A stretch of 64,000 nucleotides of DNA, taken from positions 3,729,001 to 3,793,000 of the forward strand of contig NZ_CP121354.1 of NCBI RefSeq assembly GCF_029674545.1. Direction: 5' to 3'. Under the pieces are notes generated by a model. The model ran no database searches. It was not told where the DNA came from and saw nothing but the letters and a program-made list of their open reading frames with translations. Position numbers and translations under genes: made by a program. The DNA is from Mesorhizobium sp. WSM4904. GTDB lineage: Bacteria > Pseudomonadota > Alphaproteobacteria > Rhizobiales > Rhizobiaceae. Shown here one piece after another: positions 1 to 8,234 of the stretch (position 1 is the first letter of the stretch; each line of letters begins with the position of its first letter).

Positions 1-95
1 GACGTCGAGGCGTTGCAGCCGTGCAGAATTCTGCTCTGCTGCGCCCTTCGATCGAGGTCACGGAATGGATCCTCGGGTCTCCGCGACGGAGCTTC

Positions 96-126
96 GCTCC
101 TGCTCCGCCCGTGGATGACGAAGTTC
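96..126. repeat. short intergenic repeat, copy 1
   Basis: This stretch, reading GCTCCTGCTCCGCCCGTGG followed by ATGACGAAG, matches 38686-38716 at most positions. It lies in the gene-free first 163 bases. It looks like a worn copy of a rhizobial intergenic repeat. Nothing else is visible in bases 1-163. Confidence 0.4.
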
Positions 127-163
127 AGGCGCTGTCGCCAATCCCCAACGTCAGCGAGACGTC

Positions 164-583
164 CTAACCCGTCTCCCCGGCCTTCGGCCAATAGGTGCCG
201 AAGGACCAGACATTGCCTTCCGGGTCGAGGCAGATGAACTCGCGGCTGCCATAGTCGCGGTCGACCAGTTCCTGAATGATCTTGGCGCCGGCCTTCTTGG
301 CTTTGGCATAGGCGGCGTCGGCGTCATCGACGGCAATGTAGATCGACTTGCCGCCACTACCGCCCGGCTCGCCGACCATCTTGCCGTAGTCGTCGTCGCG
401 GGCCGTGCCGAGCATGATCATCGAGGAACCGAAGGTCAGCTCGGCGTGATGGACGAGGTCGCCCTCGCCATAGCGGGCGCGCACTTCGAAACCGAAGGCG
501 TCGCATAGCCAGTCGATGATCTTGGCCGCGTTCCTGTAGCGCAGGGCAGGATAGATACGGGGGGCTTCGGCTGCCGTTGGCAT
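164..583 (-). CDS. VOC family (glyoxalase/bleomycin-resistance-like) protein
   Basis: A 139-residue protein with the paired beta-alpha-beta-beta-beta layout of the vicinal oxygen chelate superfamily. It opens with a PRIYPALRYRNA strand, has a central DADAAYAKAKKAGA helix, and ends with the DPEGNVWSFGTYWP strand typical of PhnB/glyoxalase-like members. The open frame runs further upstream, but the ATG at 583 follows an AGGAGAT ribosome site at good spacing and removes a low-complexity extension. It lies 89 bases downstream of an AraC-type regulator on the same strand, so the two are probably co-transcribed. The substrate cannot be read from the sequence. Confidence 0.85.
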   Translation of the reverse strand: MPTAAEAPRIYPALRYRNAAKIIDWLCDAFGFEVRARYGEGDLVHHAELTFGSSMIMLGTARDDDYGKMVGEPGGSGGKSIYIAVDDADAAYAKAKKAGAKIIQELVDRDYGSREFICLDPEGNVWSFGTYWPKAGETG

Positions 584-672
584 GACAATCTCCTGTGCCG
601 GTTGATGAAAGCCAGTCTTAGCCAAGGCTGTTTCCGCGTCTTGAAGAAATGTTACCTCGCCGAGGCGAGCGC

Positions 673-1506
673 TTATGCCAGCGCGGCGAGCGCGGTTGGC
701 GTTTCGCCGGCGAACTGGGGGAATTCGCGCACCAGGTGCGCCTGGTCGGCATAGCCGCAATCGGCGGCGATGCCGGCCCAGTCGTCTTCCTGCCGCTTCG
801 ACAGCGAGAGCGCGTGGTTGAAGCGCACGATGCGCGACAGTGTCTTCGGGCCTATGCCGATCGCGTCGGAGAATTTGGCCGCCAGATGCTTGCGGCTCCA
901 GCCGATCTCTGCGGCAAGCGCCGAAATGCGGGTGCGGCCGCCCGATGCGATGACCGTCCGGTAGGCCCAGGCGACTTCGGGCGAAAGCGGATTCGCCTCG
1001 GCAAGCCGGCTGGTCACGAACCCCTCGGCAATTGCGAAGCGTGCGTCCCAGTTCCGCGCTTCGCCCAGCCGTTCGCGCAAGGCGATGCCTTCGAAGCCCA
1101 GCGCATCGTCGAGGTCGACCATGCGGTCCTTGAACTCGCTCATCGGCAGGCCGAAGAATTGCCTGGCGCCGAGCGGGGTGAAATTGACCTGAACGCAGCA
1201 GGCGCCGCCGAAGGATTCGATCACGACAGGACCGGCATAGAGGCCGGCGGCGAAGCTGGCGAAACGGTCATTGTCGCCGGGATCGCGGCCGAGTCCGATG
1301 GCGAAGGCCTCGGCAAAACTGATCACCAATGGCACGGTGAGCGAGGCATATTCGACGATGCGGAAATGGCCGGGCCATATCTCCCGATAGCCGCAGATAT
1401 CGGTGACAATGCCCGCCAGCAAGGCGGTGGGCTTACGCCGAACCATCTCGAAATGGAGGGCGGGAGAGCGATTGTCCTGCCGATGGCGCTCTGTCTCGTC
1501 GGACAT
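673..1506 (-). CDS. AraC-family transcriptional regulator
   Basis: A 277-residue protein. The C-terminal ~100 residues carry the two helix-turn-helix motifs of the AraC/XylS family (ISALAAEIGWSRKHLAAKF, then IAADCGYADQAHLVREF). The N-terminal part is a divergent ligand-sensing domain with no clear cupin signature. The gene is transcribed toward the VOC gene and probably controls it and itself. The effector is unknown. Length and domain order are normal for the family. Confidence 0.85.
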   Translation of the reverse strand: MSDETERHRQDNRSPALHFEMVRRKPTALLAGIVTDICGYREIWPGHFRIVEYASLTVPLVISFAEAFAIGLGRDPGDNDRFASFAAGLYAGPVVIESFGGACCVQVNFTPLGARQFFGLPMSEFKDRMVDLDDALGFEGIALRERLGEARNWDARFAIAEGFVTSRLAEANPLSPEVAWAYRTVIASGGRTRISALAAEIGWSRKHLAAKFSDAIGIGPKTLSRIVRFNHALSLSKRQEDDWAGIAADCGYADQAHLVREFPQFAGETPTALAALA

Positions 1507-1590
1507 GGCTCAAGCCTACCAGACCTTGCCTTCGAATCAAAAGCGCCCGGGCAGAGCCGGGCGCTTCGAGTTGCTGAGATCTGCCAGCCT

Positions 1591-1761
1591 TTATGCACCG
1601 CGCATCAGGCAGCCGGCGGCAAGCACGATATAGGCGATGAGCATGATCCAAACCGCCGCGAGAGGAATGAACGCAAGAAGGCCAAGAGCGGCGAGAAGGC
1701 CGATGATGGCGATGACCAACGAAACAATGAACACGATCTGGGTGGGCGCACTGAGATTCAT
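1591..1761 (-). CDS. small two-helix membrane protein, function unknown
   Basis: A 56-residue, strongly hydrophobic protein with two predicted membrane helices (about residues 10-28 and 33-51) joined by a short turn. The start at 1761 is chosen because a GGAGGGAC ribosome site precedes it; the open frame itself extends to 1824. It stands alone between the AraC regulator and the TauE/SafE exporter, all on the minus strand. I do not recognise a family with a known role. Confidence 0.65.
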   Translation of the reverse strand: MNLSAPTQIVFIVSLVIAIIGLLAALGLLAFIPLAAVWIMLIAYIVLAAGCLMRGA

Positions 1762-1813
1762 GTCTGGTCCCTCCAACATGATTCGCAACACTCGAATTCT
1801 ACCAGCAGGACTG

Positions 1814-2599
1814 TCACACACCAATTAGCTGGCGTAGGGGATTGGCCGGGTCGGCAAGCAGCTTTATCGCCAGCGCCACGCAAACGATCACCAGCAGCGG
1901 CTTGATCAGTTTGGCGCCGATCCTGATGGCGAGGCTGGCGCCGACGCGTGCGCCGAGAAACTGCGCCACGCCCATCATCAGACCGATCTTCCAGTAAACG
2001 ACGCCGACAGCGGCGAAGACGACGAAGCCGCCTATGTTGGAGGCGAAGTTGAGCAGCTTGGTGTGTGCCGTCGCCTTGAGCACGCCGTAACCGGCGAGCG
2101 CGACGAAGGCCAGCATGAGAAACGAACCCGTCCCCGGGCCGAACAGGCCGTCATAGAAGCCAATCGCCGGTACGATCGTCAGGCCGAACAGAAACGGAGA
2201 CAGGCGCTCGGCACGATCGACATCGCCCATGTTGGGCTTGAACGCAAAATAGAGAGCAATGGCGATCAGCAGGACCGGCAACAGAGCGCGCAGGAAATCG
2301 CCGGGCACGACCGTCGCCAGCAGGGCGCCGATGGCGCCGCCTACGAGCGCCAGCAGCGCGGAGGGGAGCTGGCGACGCAGATCGACCTGACCGTTCGCGG
2401 CATAATGGATGGTGGCCGAGCCGGAGCCGAACATGCCCTGCAGCTTATTGGTGCCGAGTGCCGCGACCGGTGAGAAGCCCGCGAGAAGCAGCGCCGGAAT
2501 CGTGATCAAGCCGCCGCCGCCAGCGATCGAATCGACAAAGCCCGCGGCGAAAGCGGCGGCGATCAGTATGAAGACGGACTGCAGGGTAAGGTCGATCAT
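1814..2599 (-). CDS. TauE/SafE-family membrane transporter (probable anion exporter)
   Basis: A 261-residue protein with about eight hydrophobic segments. The first helix is followed by the GFVDSIAGGGGLITIPALLL signature of the TauE/SafE (DUF81) family, and the second half repeats the motif as GFYDGLFGPGTGSF. Characterised relatives export sulfite, sulfoacetate or other organosulfur anions; the substrate here is unknown. The start at 2599 is where family similarity begins, but the ribosome site is weak and a longer start up to 2698 cannot be excluded. Confidence 0.85.
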   Translation of the reverse strand: MIDLTLQSVFILIAAAFAAGFVDSIAGGGGLITIPALLLAGFSPVAALGTNKLQGMFGSGSATIHYAANGQVDLRRQLPSALLALVGGAIGALLATVVPGDFLRALLPVLLIAIALYFAFKPNMGDVDRAERLSPFLFGLTIVPAIGFYDGLFGPGTGSFLMLAFVALAGYGVLKATAHTKLLNFASNIGGFVVFAAVGVVYWKIGLMMGVAQFLGARVGASLAIRIGAKLIKPLLVIVCVALAIKLLADPANPLRQLIGV

Positions 2600-2709
2600 C
2601 GGGCTGGGGGGCGAGGCGAGGAGGGAGCCGCAGCTTCCATCACGCTTGCCCAGTTTGCGCAAGACCGATTCCACGCTAACAATCAGGCGGAATCGCAAAG
2701 GGGAGGCTG

Positions 2710-3141
2710 ATGGCGATGGCGCTGCTCGATCAGATACGCTCGATCTTCGACGGCGACCCGGGCGTGCGCAAGGTGGCGGACGATCCGGTGCTGTCGGCGG
2801 AGCTTTTGATGCTGTTCCGCATGATCCTGGCCGACGGCTCGGTCTCCGAGAGCGAAATGGCAGCCTTCCGGCGCATCTGCAAGGAAGTCTTCGGTATTCA
2901 GGAATCCTCGATCGACAGCGTCATCGAATATCTCAACGATTACGGCTACGAGACCAACGGCTCGCAGGCGATCGCGCTGTTCCGCGACCTCGACGTCGAG
3001 CGGCGCAAGCTGCTCGCGCGCCACATGGCCGAGATCGCCAAGGCCGATTCCAAGCTCGCCGAGAGCGAGGTCAAGCTTCTGCGCCGCACGCTCGACCTGC
3101 TCGACATCAGCCCAGTCGATCTGGTCAAGCCGGAAAGCTGA
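2710..3141 (+). CDS. TerB-family (tellurite resistance TerB-like) protein
   Basis: A 143-residue, all-helical acidic protein. It has the TerB signature of ADGSVSESEMAAFRRI near residues 41-56 and a second acidic helix pair around MAEIAKADSKLAESE, both plausible metal-binding segments of the family. An AAAGGGGAGG ribosome site precedes the ATG. No other ter genes are nearby, so a tellurite role should not be assumed; solitary TerB-domain proteins are common in rhizobia. It is convergent with the ABC operon, 15 bases from its end. Confidence 0.8.
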   Translation: MAMALLDQIRSIFDGDPGVRKVADDPVLSAELLMLFRMILADGSVSESEMAAFRRICKEVFGIQESSIDSVIEYLNDYGYETNGSQAIALFRDLDVERRKLLARHMAEIAKADSKLAESEVKLLRRTLDLLDISPVDLVKPES

Positions 3142-3156
3142 GCGCGAACCGGCTGC

Positions 3157-4779
3157 TCAACCCTGTTCATGCATGCGCCGCGCGATCGCGCGGTGAAGGT
3201 CTGGCGCCGCCGCGACCAACGCCTGAGCCGATTCAGAGCGAGGATTGTCGAGCACATCGCTGGTCCGGCCGCGCTCGACGATCTTGCCTTCATGCATGAC
3301 CAGCACTTCATCCGACATGGCGCGGGCAACCGTCAGGTCGTGGGTGATGAAGAGATAGGCGATGCCGAGTTTCTGGTTGAGCTCGGCGAAAAGGTCGAGG
3401 ATCTGGGCGCGGATCGAGACGTCCAGCGCCGAGACCGGCTCGTCGGCCACCACCAGCTTTGGGCGGGTGATGATGGCGCGGGCGATCGACAGGCGCTGGC
3501 GCTGACCGCCCGAGAATTCATGCGGGTACTTATCCATGTCGCGTGGGCCAAGCCCGACCTCATGCAGCGCATTCGCGACAATCTCGCGGCGCTCGGCCCG
3601 GGCCGGCTGTTTTTCCAGAAGGTGCAGCGGTTCGGCCACCAGCTTCTCGACCTTCTGGCGCGGGTCGAAAGAGCCGTAGGGGTCCTGGAAAACCACCTGC
3701 AAGTCACGCCGGGCCGGCTTCAGCGCCGCCTCCGCCTTACCGGTGATGGTCTCGCCGCGAAAGCGGATCGCGCCCGCCGTCGGCCTGTCCAGCGCCAGGA
3801 TCATGCGGGCGAGGGTGGATTTGCCGCAGCCGGAGCGTCCGACGAGCGCAACAGACTGGGCGGGTTCGATAGTCAGCGAGACGTCGTCGACGGCGCGGAC
3901 CGGCTCCGCTGGTCGGAACAGGGATTTGCGCCGGCCCGGATAATCGCGGCTGACGTTTTCGACCTCGAGCAGCGGCTTTGCCGAGCCGGCAAGATGGGTC
4001 TTAGGCCGCGCCGGCACGTGCATGGAAGCCAGGGCCAGCTCGCGGGTGTAGGGGTGAAGCTGCGCCGACAGCGTGCGCGCGGTATCGCCGGCCTCCATCA
4101 CCTCGCCTTGCCGCAGGATGGTCAGGCGATCGGCCATCTCGGTCACCACCGCGAGGTCGTGCGAGATGAGCAGCAGGCCCATGCGGTTTTCGCGCACGAG
4201 ATCACGCAACAAGTCGAGAATCTGCGCCTGCAGCACAACGTCGAGCGCCGTCGTCGGCTCGTCGGCGATCAGGAGCTTCGGCTTCAGCGCGCAGGCAATC
4301 GCAATGACGACGCGCTGGCGCTGGCCGCCGGAGAGTTCGTGCGGGTAGCGCGACAGCGGGAACTTTGTCCCCGGCAAGCCGACCCGGTCGAGCATTTTTC
4401 GCGCCCGTTCCTCGGCTTCGGCGCGGCTCGTCTTGGTGTGCCAGCGGATGCCCTCGGCCACCTGCTCGCCGATCGTCTTGACCGGATTGAGCGCCGTCAT
4501 CGGCTCCTGGAAGACCATGCCGATGTCGTCGCCGCGCAGCGCGCACATCTGGTCCTCGCTCGCGGCCAGGAGGTCGATGCCATCGAAAGTGACGCGTCCG
4601 CTGGTGCGCGCCAGATGCGGCAGAAGGCGCATGACGGTCAGCGCCGTCATCGACTTGCCGGAGCCGGATTCGCCGACCAGGCCGACCACCTCGCCGGGCG
4701 CGATTGCGAGCCCGACCTCCTTCAGGATCGGCGTCTTGCCGATGGCCAGCGACAGGTTCTCGATCTCGAGCAGGCTCAT
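3157..4779 (-). CDS. ABC transporter ATP-binding protein with two fused nucleotide-binding domains (peptide/nickel type)
   Basis: A 540-residue protein made of two ATPase domains in tandem. Domain 1 (about 1-250) has Walker A GESGSGKS, signature LSGGQRQR and Walker B LLIADEP. Domain 2 (about 270-530) has Walker A GRSGCGKS, signature FSGGQRQR and Walker B LVVADEP. The layout is that of the fused DppDF/GsiA/YejF class that energises oligopeptide, glutathione or nickel uptake. It overlaps the permease gene by four bases and ends a five-gene minus-strand operon. Confidence 0.92.
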   Translation of the reverse strand: MSLLEIENLSLAIGKTPILKEVGLAIAPGEVVGLVGESGSGKSMTALTVMRLLPHLARTSGRVTFDGIDLLAASEDQMCALRGDDIGMVFQEPMTALNPVKTIGEQVAEGIRWHTKTSRAEAEERARKMLDRVGLPGTKFPLSRYPHELSGGQRQRVVIAIACALKPKLLIADEPTTALDVVLQAQILDLLRDLVRENRMGLLLISHDLAVVTEMADRLTILRQGEVMEAGDTARTLSAQLHPYTRELALASMHVPARPKTHLAGSAKPLLEVENVSRDYPGRRKSLFRPAEPVRAVDDVSLTIEPAQSVALVGRSGCGKSTLARMILALDRPTAGAIRFRGETITGKAEAALKPARRDLQVVFQDPYGSFDPRQKVEKLVAEPLHLLEKQPARAERREIVANALHEVGLGPRDMDKYPHEFSGGQRQRLSIARAIITRPKLVVADEPVSALDVSIRAQILDLFAELNQKLGIAYLFITHDLTVARAMSDEVLVMHEGKIVERGRTSDVLDNPRSESAQALVAAAPDLHRAIARRMHEQG

Positions 4780-5645
4780 CGCTGCCGCCGCGATTTCGGA
4801 TCGAGGATGTCGGCGATGCCGTCGCCGAGCAGATTGAGCCCAAGCACGGTGACGACGATCGCCATGCCGGGAAAGATCGCCATCCAGGGCGCCGTCACCA
4901 TGCGCGTCTGGGCGTCGAACAGCATGCGCCCCCAGCTCGGCATCGGCGGTTGCGCGCCGAGACCAACGTAGGAGAGGCCGGCTTCGGCAAGGATGCCGAG
5001 CGCAAACTGGATCGTGCCCTGGACCAGCAGCAGCGTCGCGATGTTGGGCAGGATGTGCTCGATGGTGATATGCGTCATGCCCTTGCCGGCGGCGCGCGCA
5101 GCGAGGATGAACTCGCGCGGCCAGATCGCCAGGCCACCCGCGCGAGCGACGCGGGCAAAGACTGGGACGTTGAAGATGCCGATGGCGATGATGGCGTTGA
5201 CGGCGCCGGGGCCGAAGATGGCGGTGATCATGATCGCCGAGAGCAGCGCAGGGAAGGCGAAGACGAGATCGTTGACGCGCATCAGCGCCTCGTCGGCAAT
5301 GCCGCCGCGCGCGGCGGCGAAAGCGCCGAGCGGCACGCCGACGCCTATGCCGATGCCGACCGCCACCAGTGCCACGGCGATCGAGTTGCGGGCGCCGACC
5401 ATGATCATCGACAGGATGTCGCGACCGAAGTGATCGGTGCCGAACCAGTGCGCCAGCGACGGCGCCTGCGTCTTGTCGGCGATCACCAGCTTGGTCACGT
5501 CATAGGGCGTCCAGACGAAGGACAGCAGCGCGACCGCGGCTACGATCAGGGTGATCGCGAAGCCGATCAGGAACGAGCGGTTGCGGAAGGCTTTGGCCAG
5601 AGCCCCGGCAAGGGTTTCCTCGGGCAACTCAACGCGCATCGTCAT
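4776..5645 (-). CDS. ABC transporter permease, DppC-type
   Basis: A 289-residue inner-membrane protein of the DppC/OppC type. There is one N-terminal membrane segment, a periplasmic part containing HWFGTDHFGRDILS, and then five more helices. The cytoplasmic coupling loop FILAARAAGKGMTHITIEHILPN... contains the EAA motif that docks on the ATPase. The start at 5645 overlaps the previous permease stop (ATGA), indicating translational coupling; a second ATG lies two codons in. It works with the 5642-6589 permease to form the channel. Confidence 0.9.
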   Translation of the reverse strand: MTMRVELPEETLAGALAKAFRNRSFLIGFAITLIVAAVALLSFVWTPYDVTKLVIADKTQAPSLAHWFGTDHFGRDILSMIMVGARNSIAVALVAVGIGIGVGVPLGAFAAARGGIADEALMRVNDLVFAFPALLSAIMITAIFGPGAVNAIIAIGIFNVPVFARVARAGGLAIWPREFILAARAAGKGMTHITIEHILPNIATLLLVQGTIQFALGILAEAGLSYVGLGAQPPMPSWGRMLFDAQTRMVTAPWMAIFPGMAIVVTVLGLNLLGDGIADILDPKSRRQR

Positions 5646-6589
5646 TGCCGGCCTCTCAGCCGCGGATCGACGACGGCATAGGAGAAGTCGACCAGCAGGT
5701 TGACGGCGATCACGGCGGCGACCAAGAGCATCACGACGCTCTCGACGACGATCAGGTCGCGCTGGGTGATGGCCTGGAACACCAGCCGGCCGAGACCAGG
5801 CAGATAGAAGACATTCTCGATGATGATGGTGCCGGCGAGCAGGAAGGCGAATTGCAGGCCGAGGATGGTGAGCACCGGGATCATGGCATTGCGCAGCGCG
5901 TGGCGCCAGAGCACGGCGCGGTAGGGCAGGCCCTTGGCGCGGGCGGTGCGGATATAGTCTTCGCTGAGCACCTCGATCAGTGCCGAGCGGGCGACCCGCG
6001 CGAGGATCGCCGCTTGCGGCAGGGCCAACGCCAAGGCAGGCAGCAGCAGCGACTTCAGCGCCGGCCAGATGCCGGCGCTCCAGCCGGGAAAGCCGCCGGC
6101 CGGCACCAGCCGCAGCCACACGGCGAAGAGGTAGATCAGCATCAGGGCGAACCAAAAGTTCGGCACGGCGACGCCGAGCTGCGCCGCACCCATCGCAAGC
6201 GCGTCGCCGGCCCGCCCCTGCCGGCTGGCCGAAAACACGCCGACCGGAATGGCTATGACGGTCGAGAGCGTCAGCGCGACCAGCGCCAGCGGCAGGGAAA
6301 CGACGACGCGCTCACGCACAAGGTCAATGACGGGAACCGAGTAGGTATAGGAGCGACCGAAATCGAGGCTGAGCAGCCCGCCCGCCCAGTGCAGGTAGCG
6401 CAGGACAAGCGGCGCATTCAGCCCCATCTGGTCGCGCAGCAGCTCGACCTGCTCGGTGCTGGCGTTGAAGCCCAGCATCAGGCGCGCGGGATCGCCGGGC
6501 AGGATCTCCATCACGGCGAACACCACCATCGAGGCCAACACCAGCGTGATGGCCGCGATGATGAGACGCTTGAGGAGGTAGGCGGTCAT
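5642..6589 (-). CDS. ABC transporter permease, DppB-type
   Basis: A 315-residue inner-membrane protein of the DppB/OppB type. It has an N-terminal membrane anchor (LLKRLIIAAITLVLASMVVF), the family's EILPGDPARLMLG segment, five further helices and an EAA-type loop (RTARAKGLPYRAVLWRHALRN). I start it at the ATG at 6589; a TTG at 6622 with an AAAGGCG ribosome-like site is an alternative adding 11 residues. It lies 50 bases after the binding-protein gene and overlaps the next permease by four bases. Confidence 0.9.
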   Translation of the reverse strand: MTAYLLKRLIIAAITLVLASMVVFAVMEILPGDPARLMLGFNASTEQVELLRDQMGLNAPLVLRYLHWAGGLLSLDFGRSYTYSVPVIDLVRERVVVSLPLALVALTLSTVIAIPVGVFSASRQGRAGDALAMGAAQLGVAVPNFWFALMLIYLFAVWLRLVPAGGFPGWSAGIWPALKSLLLPALALALPQAAILARVARSALIEVLSEDYIRTARAKGLPYRAVLWRHALRNAMIPVLTILGLQFAFLLAGTIIIENVFYLPGLGRLVFQAITQRDLIVVESVVMLLVAAVIAVNLLVDFSYAVVDPRLRGRQ

Positions 6590-6639
6590 GGGAGGTGGTG
6601 CCGCGCGACGGCTGGAGTGCAAGTTTCGCCTTTAGGCCG

Positions 6640-8118
6640 TCAATCCGTCCACTTCACCTTGGTGAGGTCGTTGGCCTGGATCGGGGCGTTCTCCCACAGG
6701 CCCTGCAGCTTGGCGTCCCAGACGCCGACCTTCGGCAGCTCGTAGAGGAAGCCGACCACGGCGTCGTCGGCGAGGATCTTCTGCGCTTCGCCGAGCAGTT
6801 GCTTGCGCTTGGCTTCGTCGGAGGTGAGGTTGAGGTCGGCGATGATCTTGTCGAAGGTCTGATTGTCGTAATTGAAGTAGTAGTCCTTGCGCGAATAGAT
6901 ACCGATGTCGTTCGGCTCGGTGTGGGACACGATCGTGAGGTCGTAGTCCTTCTTGGTGAAGACCTGATCGAGCCATTGCGCCCATTCGACCGGAATGATC
7001 TCCAGGTCGATGCCGACCTCGCGCAGCTCGGAGGCGATGATCTCGCCGCCAAGCCGCGCATAGGAAGGCGGCGGCAGCTTCAGCGTCGCCTTGAAGCCTT
7101 TTTCGAGGCCGGCCTCCTTCAGCAGTTCCTTGGCTTTGTCGACGTTGTGCGGATAGAGGCCGGTGAGATCGACATAGTCCTTGTTGGCCGGCGACATATG
7201 CGAGCCGATCGGCACGCCGAGACCGGCCGAGGCGCCGTCGATGATGGCCTTGCGGTCGAGCGCGAAGGAGATCGCCTGTCTGACCTGCAGCTTGTCGAAG
7301 GGCGGCTTCTTGTTGTTGATCGAAAGAATCGTCTCGCCTTCGGTGGAGCCGATCACGACCTTGAAACGCGGGTCGCCCTTGACCTGGGAAACGCTGTCGG
7401 GATCGAAGAAGGGAAAGGCCTGGATGTCGCCGGAAAGCAGCGCCGGCACAGCGGCGGCGGCGTCGGGCACGATGCGGAACTCGACCTTGTCGAGCGCAAC
7501 GGGCGCGCCCCAGTAGCTGTCCGACTTCACCAGCGAGATCGACGAGCCCTTGGCCCAGTTCTGGAACTTGAAGGGGCCGGTCCCAATCGGCTTTTCCTTG
7601 TTGGTGTCGGCGGATTTCGGCGACACGATCACCGCGTCGCCCCAGCCCATGTTGTAGAGGAAGGAGCCCTGCGGGTTCTTCAACGTCACCTTGACGGTGG
7701 CTGGATCGACGACGTCGACCTTGTCGATCTGCGCGAACAGCCCTTTCTGGGCATTGACCGAATTGTCGGCGCGAGCGCGGTCCAGGGAGAATTTCACGTC
7801 GTCGGCGCTGAAGCCGCTGCCATCGTGGAACTTCACGCCGGTGTGAAGCTTGAATGTGTAGGTCTTGCCGTCATCCGAGATGGTCCAGCTTTCGGCGAGG
7901 TCGGGCAGAACCTCGCCGTTGGGGCCAATGCGGGTGAGGCCTTCGAAGACATTGGCATAGAGCACCTCGTCGATCGCGGCGGCCGCGCCCGCGGTCGGAT
8001 CGAGATGCGGGGGTTCGAGCGGAATGCCGATGACGAGGTCGGTGCGCGCGGCAAACGCCAACGTGGCGGCGGCAAACGACAGCACGGCCGCGGCAAAAAT
8101 GGTCTTCCACAATTTCAT
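6640..8118 (-). CDS. ABC transporter periplasmic substrate-binding protein (peptide/nickel, family 5)
   Basis: A 492-residue secreted solute-binding protein. Residues 1-24 form a Sec signal peptide (MKLWKTIFAAAVLSFAAATL, cut after AFA). The mature part has the family-5 opening (IGIPLEPPHLDPTAGAAAAI), the motif LAESWTISDDGKTYTFKL, and the hallmark RQAISFALDRKAII. The start at 8118 follows a GGGAG ribosome site. It is the second gene of the M20-hydrolase/transporter operon, which suggests a peptide-like or N-acyl amino acid ligand. Confidence 0.9.
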   Translation of the reverse strand: MKLWKTIFAAAVLSFAAATLAFAARTDLVIGIPLEPPHLDPTAGAAAAIDEVLYANVFEGLTRIGPNGEVLPDLAESWTISDDGKTYTFKLHTGVKFHDGSGFSADDVKFSLDRARADNSVNAQKGLFAQIDKVDVVDPATVKVTLKNPQGSFLYNMGWGDAVIVSPKSADTNKEKPIGTGPFKFQNWAKGSSISLVKSDSYWGAPVALDKVEFRIVPDAAAAVPALLSGDIQAFPFFDPDSVSQVKGDPRFKVVIGSTEGETILSINNKKPPFDKLQVRQAISFALDRKAIIDGASAGLGVPIGSHMSPANKDYVDLTGLYPHNVDKAKELLKEAGLEKGFKATLKLPPPSYARLGGEIIASELREVGIDLEIIPVEWAQWLDQVFTKKDYDLTIVSHTEPNDIGIYSRKDYYFNYDNQTFDKIIADLNLTSDEAKRKQLLGEAQKILADDAVVGFLYELPKVGVWDAKLQGLWENAPIQANDLTKVKWTD

Positions 8119-8234
8119 CGCTGAACTCCCATTGCTCAAAATATGCTCAAGCCAGCGGATAGAAGCGTGATTTGGCCCGGGAGTAAATTGCGTTTCGTGC
8201 TGCCGGACAGCGCCAAGGGAAATGTTTTTCCGGA

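Noticed and set aside
649..1905. Long open frame opposite the AraC gene (418 codons)
   Set aside because: It is the antisense frame of real genes in high-GC DNA; no family features and no ribosome site.
2710..3141. Tellurite-resistance operon
   Set aside because: Only a lone TerB-domain gene is present; no terZACDE neighbours.
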